Source: Azorhizobium caulinodans ORS 571
Lineage (GTDB): Bacteria > Pseudomonadota > Alphaproteobacteria > Rhizobiales > Xanthobacteraceae
Length of the DNA: 64,000 nucleotides
NCBI RefSeq assembly: GCF_000010525.1
Contig: NC_009937.1
Coordinates: 372,001-436,000 of the forward strand
Reading direction: 5' to 3'
Shown: piece after piece, positions 38,034-45,457 of the stretch
Position numbering within the stretch: position 1 is the stretch's first letter
Layout: each line of letters opens with the position of its first letter
Program-made: the position numbers and the translations under genes
Notes under the pieces: model-generated
The model's input: only the letters and a program-made list of their open reading frames with translations
Databases searched by the model: none
What the model was told of the DNA's origin: nothing

Positions 38034-38170
38034 ATTGTTTGTACACTGTGCCGGTCACGCTGGATCGGCATGCGTTCTCCGTGTCGCTCTTGGCAGTGGA
38101 CACGGCGCCGGCTTGGCCTATCTCCTGATGGGACCGGCCGACCGGTGGAACCCGCAGCGAAAGGTGAAAT

Positions 38171-38566
38171 GTGTCGGAGCAACTCGAGGCGCGGGGAATG
38201 GCCTTGCTGGTCGAGGACGAGCCGTTCGTGGCGATGGTCGCGCGGCAGATCCTCGAGGATGAGGGCTTCCATGTCTCCCACGCCAATACGGGCGCCGGCG
38301 CGCTGTCCGTGCTGGAGGCGGGACCCCAGGAACTGGTGCTGGCGGTGGTCGATATCGGCCTGCCGGACATGTCGGGTGACGCGCTGGTCCAGCAGATCAC
38401 CGCGTTCCGTCCGGATCTGCCCGTGATGATCGCCAGCGGCTATGGCGCGGACGAACTGCTGCAGCGCTTTCCGTCCGGCGGGCGCACGGCGCTGCTGCCC
38501 AAGCCCTATGATACGGCCGCGCTGCGCAGTGCGCTGCGGACACTCGGATTTTCAGTGGAGGCCTGA
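38171..38566 (+). CDS. Single-domain response regulator
   Basis: 131 residues from a GTG start preceded by AAGGTGAA. Receiver fold: acidic VEDEPFV, phosphoacceptor Asp in AVVDIGLPDMSGD, then ASGYG in place of the usual T/S segment, and LLPKPYD. This FATGUY-like alpha-proteobacterial type ((A/T)SGYG...PKPY) is common near stress kinases and may compete with PhyR for phosphate, as some stand-alone regulators do. The near-consensus EcfG element upstream fits that. Confidence 0.88.
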   Translation: MSEQLEARGMALLVEDEPFVAMVARQILEDEGFHVSHANTGAGALSVLEAGPQELVLAVVDIGLPDMSGDALVQQITAFRPDLPVMIASGYGADELLQRFPSGGRTALLPKPYDTAALRSALRTLGFSVEA

Positions 38567-38608
38567 GGAGGGCGGCGGGGCCTCTGCCCCGCCCGGTGAC
38601 GCCGCGGC

Positions 38609-38947
38609 TCAGCGCCGCCGCGTCGCGAGGAGCGCCTGAAGAAGGCCGGCCCCGGCCGCAACGGCCACCGTCGCCATGGGATGGCGCTCGGCAAATCGGG
38701 ACACCGCAGAAAGTGTGCTGAAGCCGAGTGCCGACGCGCCCAGCACAGGTGCCGGCTGCCGGCGACGCCAGAGCGCGATGGCGGCCAGAAGTCCGGTGAG
38801 GGCGAGGGTCGCCGCCGCCGTGATGAGCGCCGCGAGGGGCGCCTTCAGATGCGGTTCGATGGCGGCATAAAGGCTGATCGCCAGGAACACTTGCGTGATC
38901 CAGGCGAAGCCCGCGGCGAGGAAGAGCAGCAGCGCGCGTTTGGCCAT
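38609..38947 (-). CDS. Putative membrane protein (phage-holin/DUF1469-like)
   Basis: 112 residues with two N-terminal helices (ALLLFLAAGFAWITQVFLAISLYAAI and LAALITAAATLALTGLLAAIALW) and a third hydrophobic C-terminal segment (ATVAVAAGAGLLQALLA). Resembles holin-superfamily/YqjE-type proteins encoded next to DUF883 (YqjD) proteins. Eight bases behind the DUF883 gene, so one operon under an EcfG-type promoter. Confidence 0.8.
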   Translation of the reverse strand: MAKRALLLFLAAGFAWITQVFLAISLYAAIEPHLKAPLAALITAAATLALTGLLAAIALWRRRQPAPVLGASALGFSTLSAVSRFAERHPMATVAVAAGAGLLQALLATRRR

Positions 38948-38955
38948 CGTCGGGC

Positions 38956-39249
38956 CTAGCGGCGCATCAGAAGCTGGCCGAGCAGGGCACCGACGCCGGC
39001 GGCAATGGCGACCGCCGTGAAGGGCTGCGCCTGGATCGAGCTGCGCAGCGTCTCCGCTTGGTCTTCCGCCCAGTCGGTCATCTCGCCGGCGGCGTTCTCC
39101 GCGTCGGCAGCGGCGCTCTTCACGCTCTGCTTGGCGGTCTTGCCCAGCGTTTCCACCAGCTTGGCCACGTCGCCGCGCAGCTGTTCGAGGTCCGCCCTGA
39201 GGTCGGCCAGATTGTCTTGCGTGGCCGAGAGGTCCGGCTTTTCCGACAT
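38956..39249 (-). CDS. DUF883 (ElaB/YqjD-like) family protein
   Basis: 97 residues: a charged amphipathic coiled-coil (~5-70), then a short C-terminal membrane anchor (AVAIAAGVGALLGQLLMRR) ending in the family's double arginine. E. coli YqjD/ElaB bind ribosomes at the inner membrane in stationary phase. GGAG lies upstream of ATG 39249, and an exact EcfG-type element lies 55-79 bp upstream. Confidence 0.88.
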   Translation of the reverse strand: MSEKPDLSATQDNLADLRADLEQLRGDVAKLVETLGKTAKQSVKSAAADAENAAGEMTDWAEDQAETLRSSIQAQPFTAVAIAAGVGALLGQLLMRR

Positions 39250-39303
39250 GGGGATCTCCGTTGGATCTGAGGGTGTGCCCCGCTCTGGAGGCACACCGGT
39301 CAG

Positions 39304-39328
39304 AACGTCCCCGCGGCGGCGAAGTTCC
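39304..39328 (-). promoter_or_regulatory. EcfG-type general-stress promoter for the DUF883 operon
   Basis: Minus strand GGAAC (39324-39328), 16-base spacer, CGTT (39304-39307): exact consensus match. Confidence 0.75.
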
Positions 39329-39357
39329 AGCTTGCGCGCGGCCGTGGTACCGCGCGG

Positions 39358-40155
39358 TCAGGCGATGCGCTGGGCGCGTTCCTGCGCTGCGTCGGACTTC
39401 GTCTGATGGAAGAAAAGTGCCTGAGCGATCGTGGCCTTCACCGTCTCGCTGAGGAACGGCTTGGTGATCAGATAGGTCGGCTCGGGCCGCTCGCCCGTCA
39501 GAAGGCGATCCGGGAAGGCGGTGATGAAGATCACCGGCACGTCGAACGAGCCGAGGATGTCGGTGACCGCATCGATGCCGGAGGACCCGTCCGCCAGCTG
39601 GATGTCCGCGAGCACCAGACCGAAATCGCCGTCCTTGGCGAGTTCCAGCGCCTTGGTGTGGGTCGGCGCCACGCCCACCACTTCGTGGCCGAGATCGGTG
39701 ACGAGGGTTTTCAGGTCGAGCGCGATGACCCATTCGTCCTCGATGATGAGGACGCGGGTGGCGAGCTGGCGGTCGATCTCGGCCTGCGCCGCCACCACCT
39801 GCTGCTCCACATCCTCGAGGCCGACACGCAGAATGGCGCTCGCCTCGGCATAGGAGAAGCCTTCCATGGCGGTGAGCAGGAGCGCCACGCGCGAACTCGC
39901 GTTCAGCGACTGGAGGCGCTGGTCGGCATGGCTGCCCACGGCGACGTCCGGGGTGCTGCGGGGTTCCCAGATCTGGTGCAGCGCGCGGTAGAGGGCCACG
40001 CGGGGGGAGACGTTGGGGTCGATGGACACCTGTCCGTCCACCACCGCCTGCAGCGTGTCGCGCACGAGGCGGTCACCCGCCTCCTGGGAGCCCAGAAGGG
40101 CACGGGCATAACGGCGGAGGAGCGGAAGCTGCTTGATGAGCTGTTGCTGTGGCAT
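39358..40155 (-). CDS. phyR: General stress response regulator PhyR
   Basis: 265 residues: N-terminal ECF-sigma-like domain (~1-130; LPLLRRYARALLGSQEAGDRLVRDTLQAV, and sigma4-like FSYAEASAILRVGLEDVEQQV) fused to a C-terminal receiver (RVLIIEDEWVIALDLKTLV, ADIQLADGSSG, FITAFPDR, ITKPF). When phosphorylated, PhyR sequesters the anti-sigma factor NepR and frees EcfG. An ATG at 40164 is an alternative start, but its ribosome site is too close. It carries its own EcfG-type promoter. nepR and ecfG are not in this window. Confidence 0.96.
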   Translation of the reverse strand: MPQQQLIKQLPLLRRYARALLGSQEAGDRLVRDTLQAVVDGQVSIDPNVSPRVALYRALHQIWEPRSTPDVAVGSHADQRLQSLNASSRVALLLTAMEGFSYAEASAILRVGLEDVEQQVVAAQAEIDRQLATRVLIIEDEWVIALDLKTLVTDLGHEVVGVAPTHTKALELAKDGDFGLVLADIQLADGSSGIDAVTDILGSFDVPVIFITAFPDRLLTGERPEPTYLITKPFLSETVKATIAQALFFHQTKSDAAQERAQRIA

Positions 40156-40186
40156 TCTGGGCATCGCCTTCGAACAAGTCGCTAAC

Positions 40187-40211
40187 AACGCAGCGTTGGG
40201 GAGAAAGTTCC
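40187..40211 (-). promoter_or_regulatory. EcfG-type promoter of phyR
   Basis: Minus strand GGAAC (40207-40211), 16-base spacer, CGTT (40187-40190): exact consensus. Implies positive feedback on phyR, as known in other alphaproteobacteria. Confidence 0.75.
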
Positions 40212-40337
40212 CTGTTCCGAGGAACAAGGTTGCGGCTCGTGGCATTATAGCGAGCGCATGGGGAGGGGGCATCCCATTGCGGATGCTCTGCGTCGAGACG
40301 GATGCCCGGATGCGGCCGGGTGTGGACGGAGCTGTGT

Positions 40338-42071
40338 ATGTCATCAAGGCGGCGGGCACTGGTCGAGGCGTGGGGCCGGGAGCGCGCCGCCATCTTCGCA
40401 TCCGCCGTCGGACAGCCCCGCTCCCTGCTGGATAGCGTGCGGCGCCGGCTGATGCTGGTGATCCTCATAGCGGTTCTGCCGCTCGCCTCCGCCTGCATGC
40501 TTCAGGGCCTGCTGCAACTGCGCCGCGCCGGCGAGGATGCGCAGCAGAGCCTCGTCCAGTCCGCCGCCGCCGCCGCCGCGAGCGCCCGCAACATCTTCTC
40601 TTCCGCCGAGAACGTCCTGCAGGCGTTGAAGAACGCGAACGACGTCCGTGACGCCAATGCCGACTGCCAGGCGACGCTGGCAGGCGCCAATCTCAGCGTG
40701 CTGTTCAGTTCCAACATCGCCTATATCGACAAGAACGGGCAGGTGCTCTGCTCCGCGCTGCCGCAGACCCAGTCCTCCGTGGGGGATCGCAAGTGGTGGC
40801 TCGCGGCGCGCAACGAGCGGGGCTTCACCATCGGGCCGCGCCAGATCAGCCCGGTCACGCGTTCGGACATTCTGGTGGGCATCCTGCCCCTCTTCGGCGC
40901 GGACGGCGTGTTCGACGGCGCGCTGGCCATGGCCATCAATGCCGCCTCGCTGGACAATCTGCTGCGCGAGGCGGTGCCGCCTTCGGTCGGCGTCGTGGCG
41001 CTGATCAACGACAAGGGCGTGCAGGTCGCCTCCAATGCGGCCGATGCCGCCAGCCAGCTGTTCGACGGCCGCACCATCGACAACTACATGGAGCGGCTCG
41101 GAGAGGCGAAGGACGCGCAGGGTCGCGCCTGGAGCTTTGCCGCCGCCCCGCTGGAGCGGCACGGCCTGTTCGTCGCCATCGCCCGGCCGACGGCGGACCT
41201 CTTCCGCTGGACCACCTTCCACGTGCTGCTCGGCTTCGTCCTGCCGGTGGTGATGGTGGTGTTCACGCTGGTGGCCATGTGGCTGGCGACCGACCGCATC
41301 GTGCTGCAATGGCTGCTCTACATCCGCCGGGTTACGGTGGTGTATGCGCAGGGCCATTACGGCTTCCGGCCGACCCGCATGCATCGCGCGCCCAGCGAAT
41401 TCCGGGTGCTTGGCCATGCCATCGAGGACATGGCGCTTGCGGTGCGCGAGCGCGACAACCGCTTGCGCGAAGGCCTCGCGGAGAAGACCGCGCTCGTGCG
41501 GGAGATCCATCACCGCATCAAGAACAGCCTTCAGGTGGTGGTGTCGCTCCTAAGTCTCTATGGCGCCGGCGTCGCGCCGGCCGACCGGCCGCGCTTCGAG
41601 CGCCTGCGGGTGCGGATGAACTCGCTGGCGGTGGTCCACCGGGTCTTCTACGAGGCGGCCGAGGGCTCTGAGGTGCGCGTCCGCGAGCTGCTGCGCGAAC
41701 TCGCCGTGCTGCTCGAAGGCGCCTCGGACCGTAGCGCCGCCGTGCTGGTGGAGGCGGGGGACGAGATCACCCTGCCCACCGATTTCGCCGTGCCGCTGGC
41801 GCTGCTGGTGACCGAGATCGTGATGGCGCTCACCCGACCCGACGCGGCGCGGCCGGTGCGCATCACCCTCAAGGCCGCACTCCAGGGCGGGACCTTCGAG
41901 CTTGTGGCCGAGGCGTCCGAGCCCGCGGAGGGCCGGCTCGACGTGGGCAAGGCGGATCTCGCCCACGGCTTTGCCGGCCAGCTCGGCGGCAGCGTGCTGG
42001 TGGAGGAGGCGGAGGATTGCGCCCGGATCCGTACCGCCTTCCCCGCCCGCAAGCGCGGCATGGCCGGCTGA
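40338..42071 (+). CDS. HisKA_2 sensor kinase next to phyR, with degenerate ATPase domain
   Basis: 577 residues from ATG 40338 (GGAG six bases upstream). Order: membrane helix ~35-58, periplasmic dCache-like sensor (~60-290), second helix (VLLGFVLPVVMVVFTLVAMWLA), HAMP-like linker, HisKA_2 with REIHHRIKNSLQVVVSLLSL (His ~390). In the C-terminal ATPase region the N box reads LVTEIVMALTRP where NELVTNA is expected, and neither DxGxG nor GLGL is present. It may therefore act as a phosphatase, phosphotransfer or sensory scaffold for PhyR rather than an autokinase. Divergent from phyR (182 bp). Confidence 0.9.
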   Translation: MSSRRRALVEAWGRERAAIFASAVGQPRSLLDSVRRRLMLVILIAVLPLASACMLQGLLQLRRAGEDAQQSLVQSAAAAAASARNIFSSAENVLQALKNANDVRDANADCQATLAGANLSVLFSSNIAYIDKNGQVLCSALPQTQSSVGDRKWWLAARNERGFTIGPRQISPVTRSDILVGILPLFGADGVFDGALAMAINAASLDNLLREAVPPSVGVVALINDKGVQVASNAADAASQLFDGRTIDNYMERLGEAKDAQGRAWSFAAAPLERHGLFVAIARPTADLFRWTTFHVLLGFVLPVVMVVFTLVAMWLATDRIVLQWLLYIRRVTVVYAQGHYGFRPTRMHRAPSEFRVLGHAIEDMALAVRERDNRLREGLAEKTALVREIHHRIKNSLQVVVSLLSLYGAGVAPADRPRFERLRVRMNSLAVVHRVFYEAAEGSEVRVRELLRELAVLLEGASDRSAAVLVEAGDEITLPTDFAVPLALLVTEIVMALTRPDAARPVRITLKAALQGGTFELVAEASEPAEGRLDVGKADLAHGFAGQLGGSVLVEEAEDCARIRTAFPARKRGMAG

Positions 42072-42090
42072 CGGGCAGGGCAGGTCTGCC

Positions 42091-43068
42091 TCAGGCGGAC
42101 GGTTGCGCCGGGGCGGGCCGCAGGCCGAGACGGGCGAGAAGGACCGCATCCCGGCTCTCCTCCATGTTGGGCGTCGTCAGCAGTGTGTCGCCCACGAAGA
42201 TGGAGTTGGCCCCGGCGAGGAAGCACAGGGCCTGCGCCTCGTCGCTGAGGGTGTGGCGGCCGGCCGAGAGCCGCACCACGCTGCGTGGCATGAGGAGGCG
42301 GGCCACCGCCACCAGCCGGACGAAGGCGATGGGGTCCACCTTCTCCTCGAAGGCCTTCACCGGCGTGCCGTCGATGGGCGTCCACATGTTGAGTGGCACG
42401 CTCTCGGGATGCGGATCGAGGCCTGCGAGCAGCTCCAGCATGGCGAGGCGGTCCTCGATGGTCTCGCCCATGCCGACGATGCCGCCGCAGCACACCTTGA
42501 TGCCGCCCGCCCGCACATGGCCGAGCGTCTCCAGCCGGTCATCGAGGGTACGGGTGGAGGTGATGCGCGGATAATAGGCCGGCGAGGTATCCACATTGTG
42601 GTTGTAGTAATCGAGCCCGGCGGCGCTGAGCCGATCCACCTGCGCGGGCGTGAGCATGCCCAGCGTCACGCAGGTTTCAAGGCCAAGCGCCCGCACGCCC
42701 GAGATCATGGCGCAGACCGCATCCATGTCCCGGTCCTTGGGCGCGCGCCAGGCCGCGCCCATGCAGAAGCGGGCGGCGCCCGCGGCCTTTGCCTTGCGGG
42801 CCTCGGCGAGCACTGCCTCCACGTCCATGAGCCGGGTGGCGGCAACGCCGGTGTCGTGATGCGCGCTCTGCGAGCAGTAGCCGCAATCCTCCGGGCAGCC
42901 ACCGGTCTTGATGCTGAGAAGCTGTGCCGTCTCGACCGAGCAGGCATCGAAATGGGCCCGGTGTACCGCCTGCGCCCGGAACATGAGCTCCGGGAGCGGG
43001 AGGTCATAAAGGGCGCGCGTGCGCATCTCGGCGGCGGGTCGAGCGGTTGCGGCGATTGCGGCGCTCAT
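42091..43068 (-). CDS. bioB: Biotin synthase
   Basis: 325 residues. Radical-SAM enzyme inserting sulfur into dethiobiotin. The 4Fe-4S cysteines C58, C62 and C65 are in [11 protein letters not shown]; the 2Fe-2S ligands lie in [18 protein letters not shown] and [21 protein letters not shown] and [22 protein letters not shown] are typical. It overlaps bioY by 4 bp and is co-transcribed under BioR boxes. bioF, bioD and bioA are not adjacent, so the operon may favour uptake plus the last biosynthetic step. Confidence 0.97.
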   Translation of the reverse strand: MSAAIAATARPAAEMRTRALYDLPLPELMFRAQAVHRAHFDACSVETAQLLSIKTGGCPEDCGYCSQSAHHDTGVAATRLMDVEAVLAEARKAKAAGAARFCMGAAWRAPKDRDMDAVCAMISGVRALGLETCVTLGMLTPAQVDRLSAAGLDYYNHNVDTSPAYYPRITSTRTLDDRLETLGHVRAGGIKVCCGGIVGMGETIEDRLAMLELLAGLDPHPESVPLNMWTPIDGTPVKAFEEKVDPIAFVRLVAVARLLMPRSVVRLSAGRHTLSDEAQALCFLAGANSIFVGDTLLTTPNMEESRDAVLLARLGLRPAPAQPSA

Positions 43069-43640
43069 TGCGCGTCGCCCGCGCGGCGGCCCGGCAGGGC
43101 GGCGGAGGCGGCCGCCACCAGAGCGATCTTCAGGAGGTCGCCCAGGATGAAGGGCAGGAAGCCCTGTGCCAGCAGGGCACGGGCCGGCACGAAGGCGGTG
43201 AGCCAGAGCAGGCCCAGCGCATAGACCGCAGCGAGGCCGGCCAGCATGGCGATGGTGCGTCCCCATACGCCGAGGGGGGCAAGGGGGGCGCTGCGGGCGA
43301 GGGCGCTGACGAGGCCACCTGCCAGCCAGTAGCCGGCCAGATAGCCGCCCGTGGGGCCCGTCATATAGGCAAGGCCGATCCCGCGCTCCGGGGTGCCGGC
43401 GAAGACAGGCAGGCCGAGCGCGCCGGCCGCGAGGTAAGCGCCGAAGACCGCGAGCGCCATGCGCGGCGGCACCGCCAGCGCGATGGCCATGACGGCGGCG
43501 GTCTGGAGGGTCATGGGCACCGGCCAGAAGGGGATCTGCACCTTGGCGCTGAGGGTGAGCAGCGCCACGCCGGCCAGGATGAGCGCCGCCTGCCGCAGCA
43601 GGAGGCTGCGGCGCGTGCCGTCGAGCAGAGAGGTCAACAT
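43065..43640 (-). CDS. bioY: Biotin transporter S-component BioY
   Basis: 191 residues, six predicted helices. Signature [16 protein letters not shown] near the N-terminus and [20 protein letters not shown] mid-protein. The substrate-binding unit of ECF-type biotin uptake; bioM and bioN are not seen nearby, so it either works alone (as reported for solitary BioY) or with a remote module. First gene of the bioY-bioB operon. Confidence 0.95.
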   Translation of the reverse strand: MLTSLLDGTRRSLLLRQAALILAGVALLTLSAKVQIPFWPVPMTLQTAAVMAIALAVPPRMALAVFGAYLAAGALGLPVFAGTPERGIGLAYMTGPTGGYLAGYWLAGGLVSALARSAPLAPLGVWGRTIAMLAGLAAVYALGLLWLTAFVPARALLAQGFLPFILGDLLKIALVAAASAALPGRRAGDAQ

Positions 43641-43653
43641 GGGCGAACTCCAA

Positions 43654-43663
43654 TTATAGATAA
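43654..43663. promoter_or_regulatory. BioR operator 1 upstream of bioY
   Basis: TTATAGATAA, exact match to the BioR box TTATMKATAA, 14 bp before the bioY start. Confidence 0.85.
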
Positions 43664-43673
43664 TTTGATTCCA

Positions 43674-43683
43674 GTATCTATAG
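43674..43683. promoter_or_regulatory. Half-conserved BioR operator 2
   Basis: GTATCTATAG retains the eight-base core TATCTATA of the box; its centre is 20 bp (two helical turns) from operator 1, suggesting cooperative binding on one DNA face. Confidence 0.55.
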
Positions 43684-43715
43684 GAGTCCATGGGCGTGAC
43701 CGGAATGCAAGGGGC

Positions 43716-44384
43716 TCACCCCTCGATGGCGAACATCTCCCGCTCCGGGCCCGATCGGGACTTCACCGGCCGGCGTCCGATCCACTGCACGTGGTTGGCG
43801 AGGATGGTGCAGGCGGCCTCTACCTGCCCGCGCCGCAGGGCGTCGAGGATGGCGCGGTGGTCATGGTCCGTGCGGGCCTCCCAGTCCTGCCGCCAGGCGG
43901 CGAAGAGGAAGCGGGCGCTGGCGGCGTGCAGGTCGTCAATGGTGGCGAGCAGGCGCGGCATGGCGCAGGGCGTGATGATGAGGCGGTGGAACCGGCGGTT
44001 CGCCTCTTCCCAGGAGCGCACGTCGCGGGAGATGTCGCCGGCGCGCGTCGCTTCCTCCGCCTGTTGCAGGATGGTGGCGGTGATGTTGGGCGCGGCATTG
44101 CGCAGGGCCAGCACTTCCAGCGCTGCCCGCATCTCGGCGACCTCGCGGACGTCCCTGAGGTCGAAGGCGGCCACCCGCACGCCGCGCCGGGGTTCGCTCA
44201 CCGCCAGTCCCTGTGCCTCAAGCCGGCGGAAGGCCTCGCGCACCGGGACATGGCTGGTCTCGAACTCGGCGGCCACATGGTCCTGACGCAGCCGGCTCCC
44301 TGGCTCGATCTCGCCGGAGATGATCCGGTCGGCGAGGGTGCGGCTGATGCGGATGGCGATGGTGTCTTCAGTGCGGCTGGTCAT
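43716..44384 (-). CDS. bioR: GntR-family biotin repressor BioR
   Basis: 222 residues. N-terminal GntR winged helix (~5-75; GSRLRQDHVAAEFETSHVPVREAFRRLEAQGL) and C-terminal FCD helical domain (MRAALEVLALRNAAP, NRRFHRLI, HRAILDALRRG). Genomic context and TTATAGATAA boxes before bioY and before this gene identify it as BioR, the alphaproteobacterial biotin repressor. The box ends 4 bases before the start codon, leaving no room for a ribosome site, so the transcript may be leaderless or a later start is used. Confidence 0.9.
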   Translation of the reverse strand: MTSRTEDTIAIRISRTLADRIISGEIEPGSRLRQDHVAAEFETSHVPVREAFRRLEAQGLAVSEPRRGVRVAAFDLRDVREVAEMRAALEVLALRNAAPNITATILQQAEEATRAGDISRDVRSWEEANRRFHRLIITPCAMPRLLATIDDLHAASARFLFAAWRQDWEARTDHDHRAILDALRRGQVEAACTILANHVQWIGRRPVKSRSGPEREMFAIEG

Positions 44385-44387
44385 GAA

Positions 44388-44397
44388 TTATAGATAA
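44388..44397. promoter_or_regulatory. BioR operator at the bioR start (autoregulation)
   Basis: TTATAGATAA, exact match, located immediately before the bioR start codon on the minus strand. Confidence 0.85.
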
Positions 44398-44466
44398 AAT
44401 CGCGCGCTGGGGATGTCGAGATTGGCGCGCGTCCGTGGATGCGGATGTGGGACGCGGCGGTGGGTG

Positions 44467-44474
44467 GAAAATTG
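44467..44474 (+). repeat. Target site duplication, left copy
   Basis: GAAAATTG directly outside the left terminal repeat; identical copy at 48995-49002. Confidence 0.9.
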
Positions 44475-44499
44475 CGGCATTAGGTAGCAAACTCACCTA
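44475..44499 (+). repeat. Left terminal inverted repeat of the transposon
   Basis: 25 bp; its inner 21 bases are an exact inverse of 48970-48990. Contains AGGTAGCAAACTCACCT. Confidence 0.92.
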
Positions 44500-44591
44500 G
44501 TGCCTGCCACGCCATCAAGGCGGTTGATACGCTCCATTGATGCTCCACAATCGCGCTTGCAGACAGCCGCGATTCAGTGCAAGGTGCATAC

Positions 44592-45113
44592 ATGCCGTCA
44601 TTCAACCCAACTCTCTCCGATGTCCTCGCGCGCCGCGGCGAAGTCAAGCGCTTGATCGATGCCCTCAAAACTGAGGACGCCGAGCTTGAAATGGCAGAGC
44701 GCGTTCTAAAGCGCCTTGGGCACCCGCAGGGTGTGTTTGACGCTCGCGACTATGAGCCAAGTCAGACCAGTGCGGTGCAGCCCCAAGAGGTTACGCTTAC
44801 CGGGAAAGAGACGACCGAGGAGGTTTTGATCCACCTACTCTCTGGAGCGCAACTTTGGTGGACTGCGAACCAATTGCAGGAAGCAGCATCCCGCGCTCTG
44901 GGGCGGGAAGTCCCGATGACAACCGTTTCCCCCACTCTTTCCCTTATGAAAGGGAAAAAGTTGATTTCTCGCGACGGCCTTAAGGTTGCGCTTGCGTCTC
45001 GCGTAACTGGATTGACCGAAGACGATTTGAAGGATGCAGGGATTATCCCTCCGCACGCTACTCTGCGTAGCCCGCCAGAAGGCGGCTCACAAGGCGGCGG
45101 GGTGATGGGGTAA
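44592..45113 (+). CDS. Transposon passenger: winged-helix-like protein
   Basis: 173 residues from ATG 44592 (AAGGTG five bases upstream; an in-frame GTG at 44577 is an alternative). A short N-terminal coiled coil (RGEVKRLIDALKTEDAELEMAERVLKRLG) is followed by a winged-helix-like part at ~75-135 (SGAQLWWTANQLQEAASRALGR...VSPTLSLMKGKKLISRDG) and a Gly/Pro tail. It looks like a DNA-binding or accessory protein, and its layout parallels the 148-residue passenger at 47884. A terminator follows directly. No known family recognised. Confidence 0.75.
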   Translation: MPSFNPTLSDVLARRGEVKRLIDALKTEDAELEMAERVLKRLGHPQGVFDARDYEPSQTSAVQPQEVTLTGKETTEEVLIHLLSGAQLWWTANQLQEAASRALGREVPMTTVSPTLSLMKGKKLISRDGLKVALASRVTGLTEDDLKDAGIIPPHATLRSPPEGGSQGGGVMG

Positions 45114-45115
45114 TA

Positions 45116-45151
45116 AAAAAGCGGCTGCGCCCTAAAGTGCAACCGCTTTTT
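45116..45151 (+). terminator. Terminator after the 173-residue passenger gene
   Basis: AAAAAGCGG and CCGCTTTTT arms with an 18-nt inner segment that pairs further (TGC/GCA). Begins 3 bp after the stop codon. Confidence 0.8.
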
Positions 45152-45414
45152 GAACGAGTGTGCCACCCACGTTCTTGGCGGAGCCGGGTGACGCAAAACC
45201 CACAAACAAGGAGGCGGTAAGGGCCGCTAAGCCTGTGGTCTTATTAGATTGACGAAGTCCCGCCGGTTGACACTGCGGTAGCAGTGGTGCCCCGGCGGGC
45301 ACCCCATCTGCGGGGCTAGCATAGTGCGGGGTCCGGCTTTCCATCCAAGTCCCCGAGGGTGCAAGTCCCTCTAGCTCCACCATCGGCGCACTGGGCAAAA
45401 GCTCGGTGCGCCGA
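45152..45414 (+). ncRNA. Structured RNA ending in an alanine-type tRNA-like domain (candidate)
   Basis: Gene-free 344-bp stretch (45114-45457) packed with helices: GAACG/CGTTC (45152-45174), CCACA/TGTGG (45200-45238), CCCGCCGG/CCGGCGGG enclosing CACTGC-GGTA-GCAGTG (45259-45299). The last 71 nt (45312-45382) fold as a tRNA-like domain: acceptor GGGGCTA/TAGCTCC with G3-U70, T-arm GAGGG-TGCAAGT-CCCTC, discriminator A and encoded CCA; no D stem, and a 4-bp GGGG/CCCC stem replaces the anticodon arm. A 9-bp terminator hairpin (45383-45414) follows. G3-U70 is the AlaRS and tmRNA identity pair. Not a standard tRNA; a tmRNA relative or relic is possible. Confidence 0.5.
45383..45414 (+). terminator. 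Terminator hairpin directly after the encoded CCA
   Basis: TCGGCGCAC and GTGCGCCGA form a perfect 9-bp stem with a 14-nt loop, then CCTATTTAAATT. Its position one base after CCA sets the 3' end of the RNA. Confidence 0.65.
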
Positions 45415-45457
45415 CCTATTTAAATTAGTGGAATCTCTGGATTCCGTCCAGTTGCAA

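Noticed and set aside
40231-40260. Rightward EcfG-like element before the kinase (GGAAC, 17-base spacer, CATT)
   Set aside because: The -10 differs from CGTT and the spacing differs from the other four; chance match cannot be excluded.
45193-45252. Possible tmRNA tag frame starting GCA AAA CCC, with GCC GCT near a TAA-like triplet
   Set aside because: The stop is out of frame after GCC GCT, the peptide does not resemble known tags, and the acceptor 5' strand that pairs best lies downstream at 45312. I keep the tRNA-like domain but do not call a tmRNA.
45132-45398. 88-codon minus-strand frame opposite the structured RNA
   Set aside because: It begins with a sequence typical of frames antisense to tRNA-like 3' ends and has no ribosome site; it is explained by the RNA on the plus strand.
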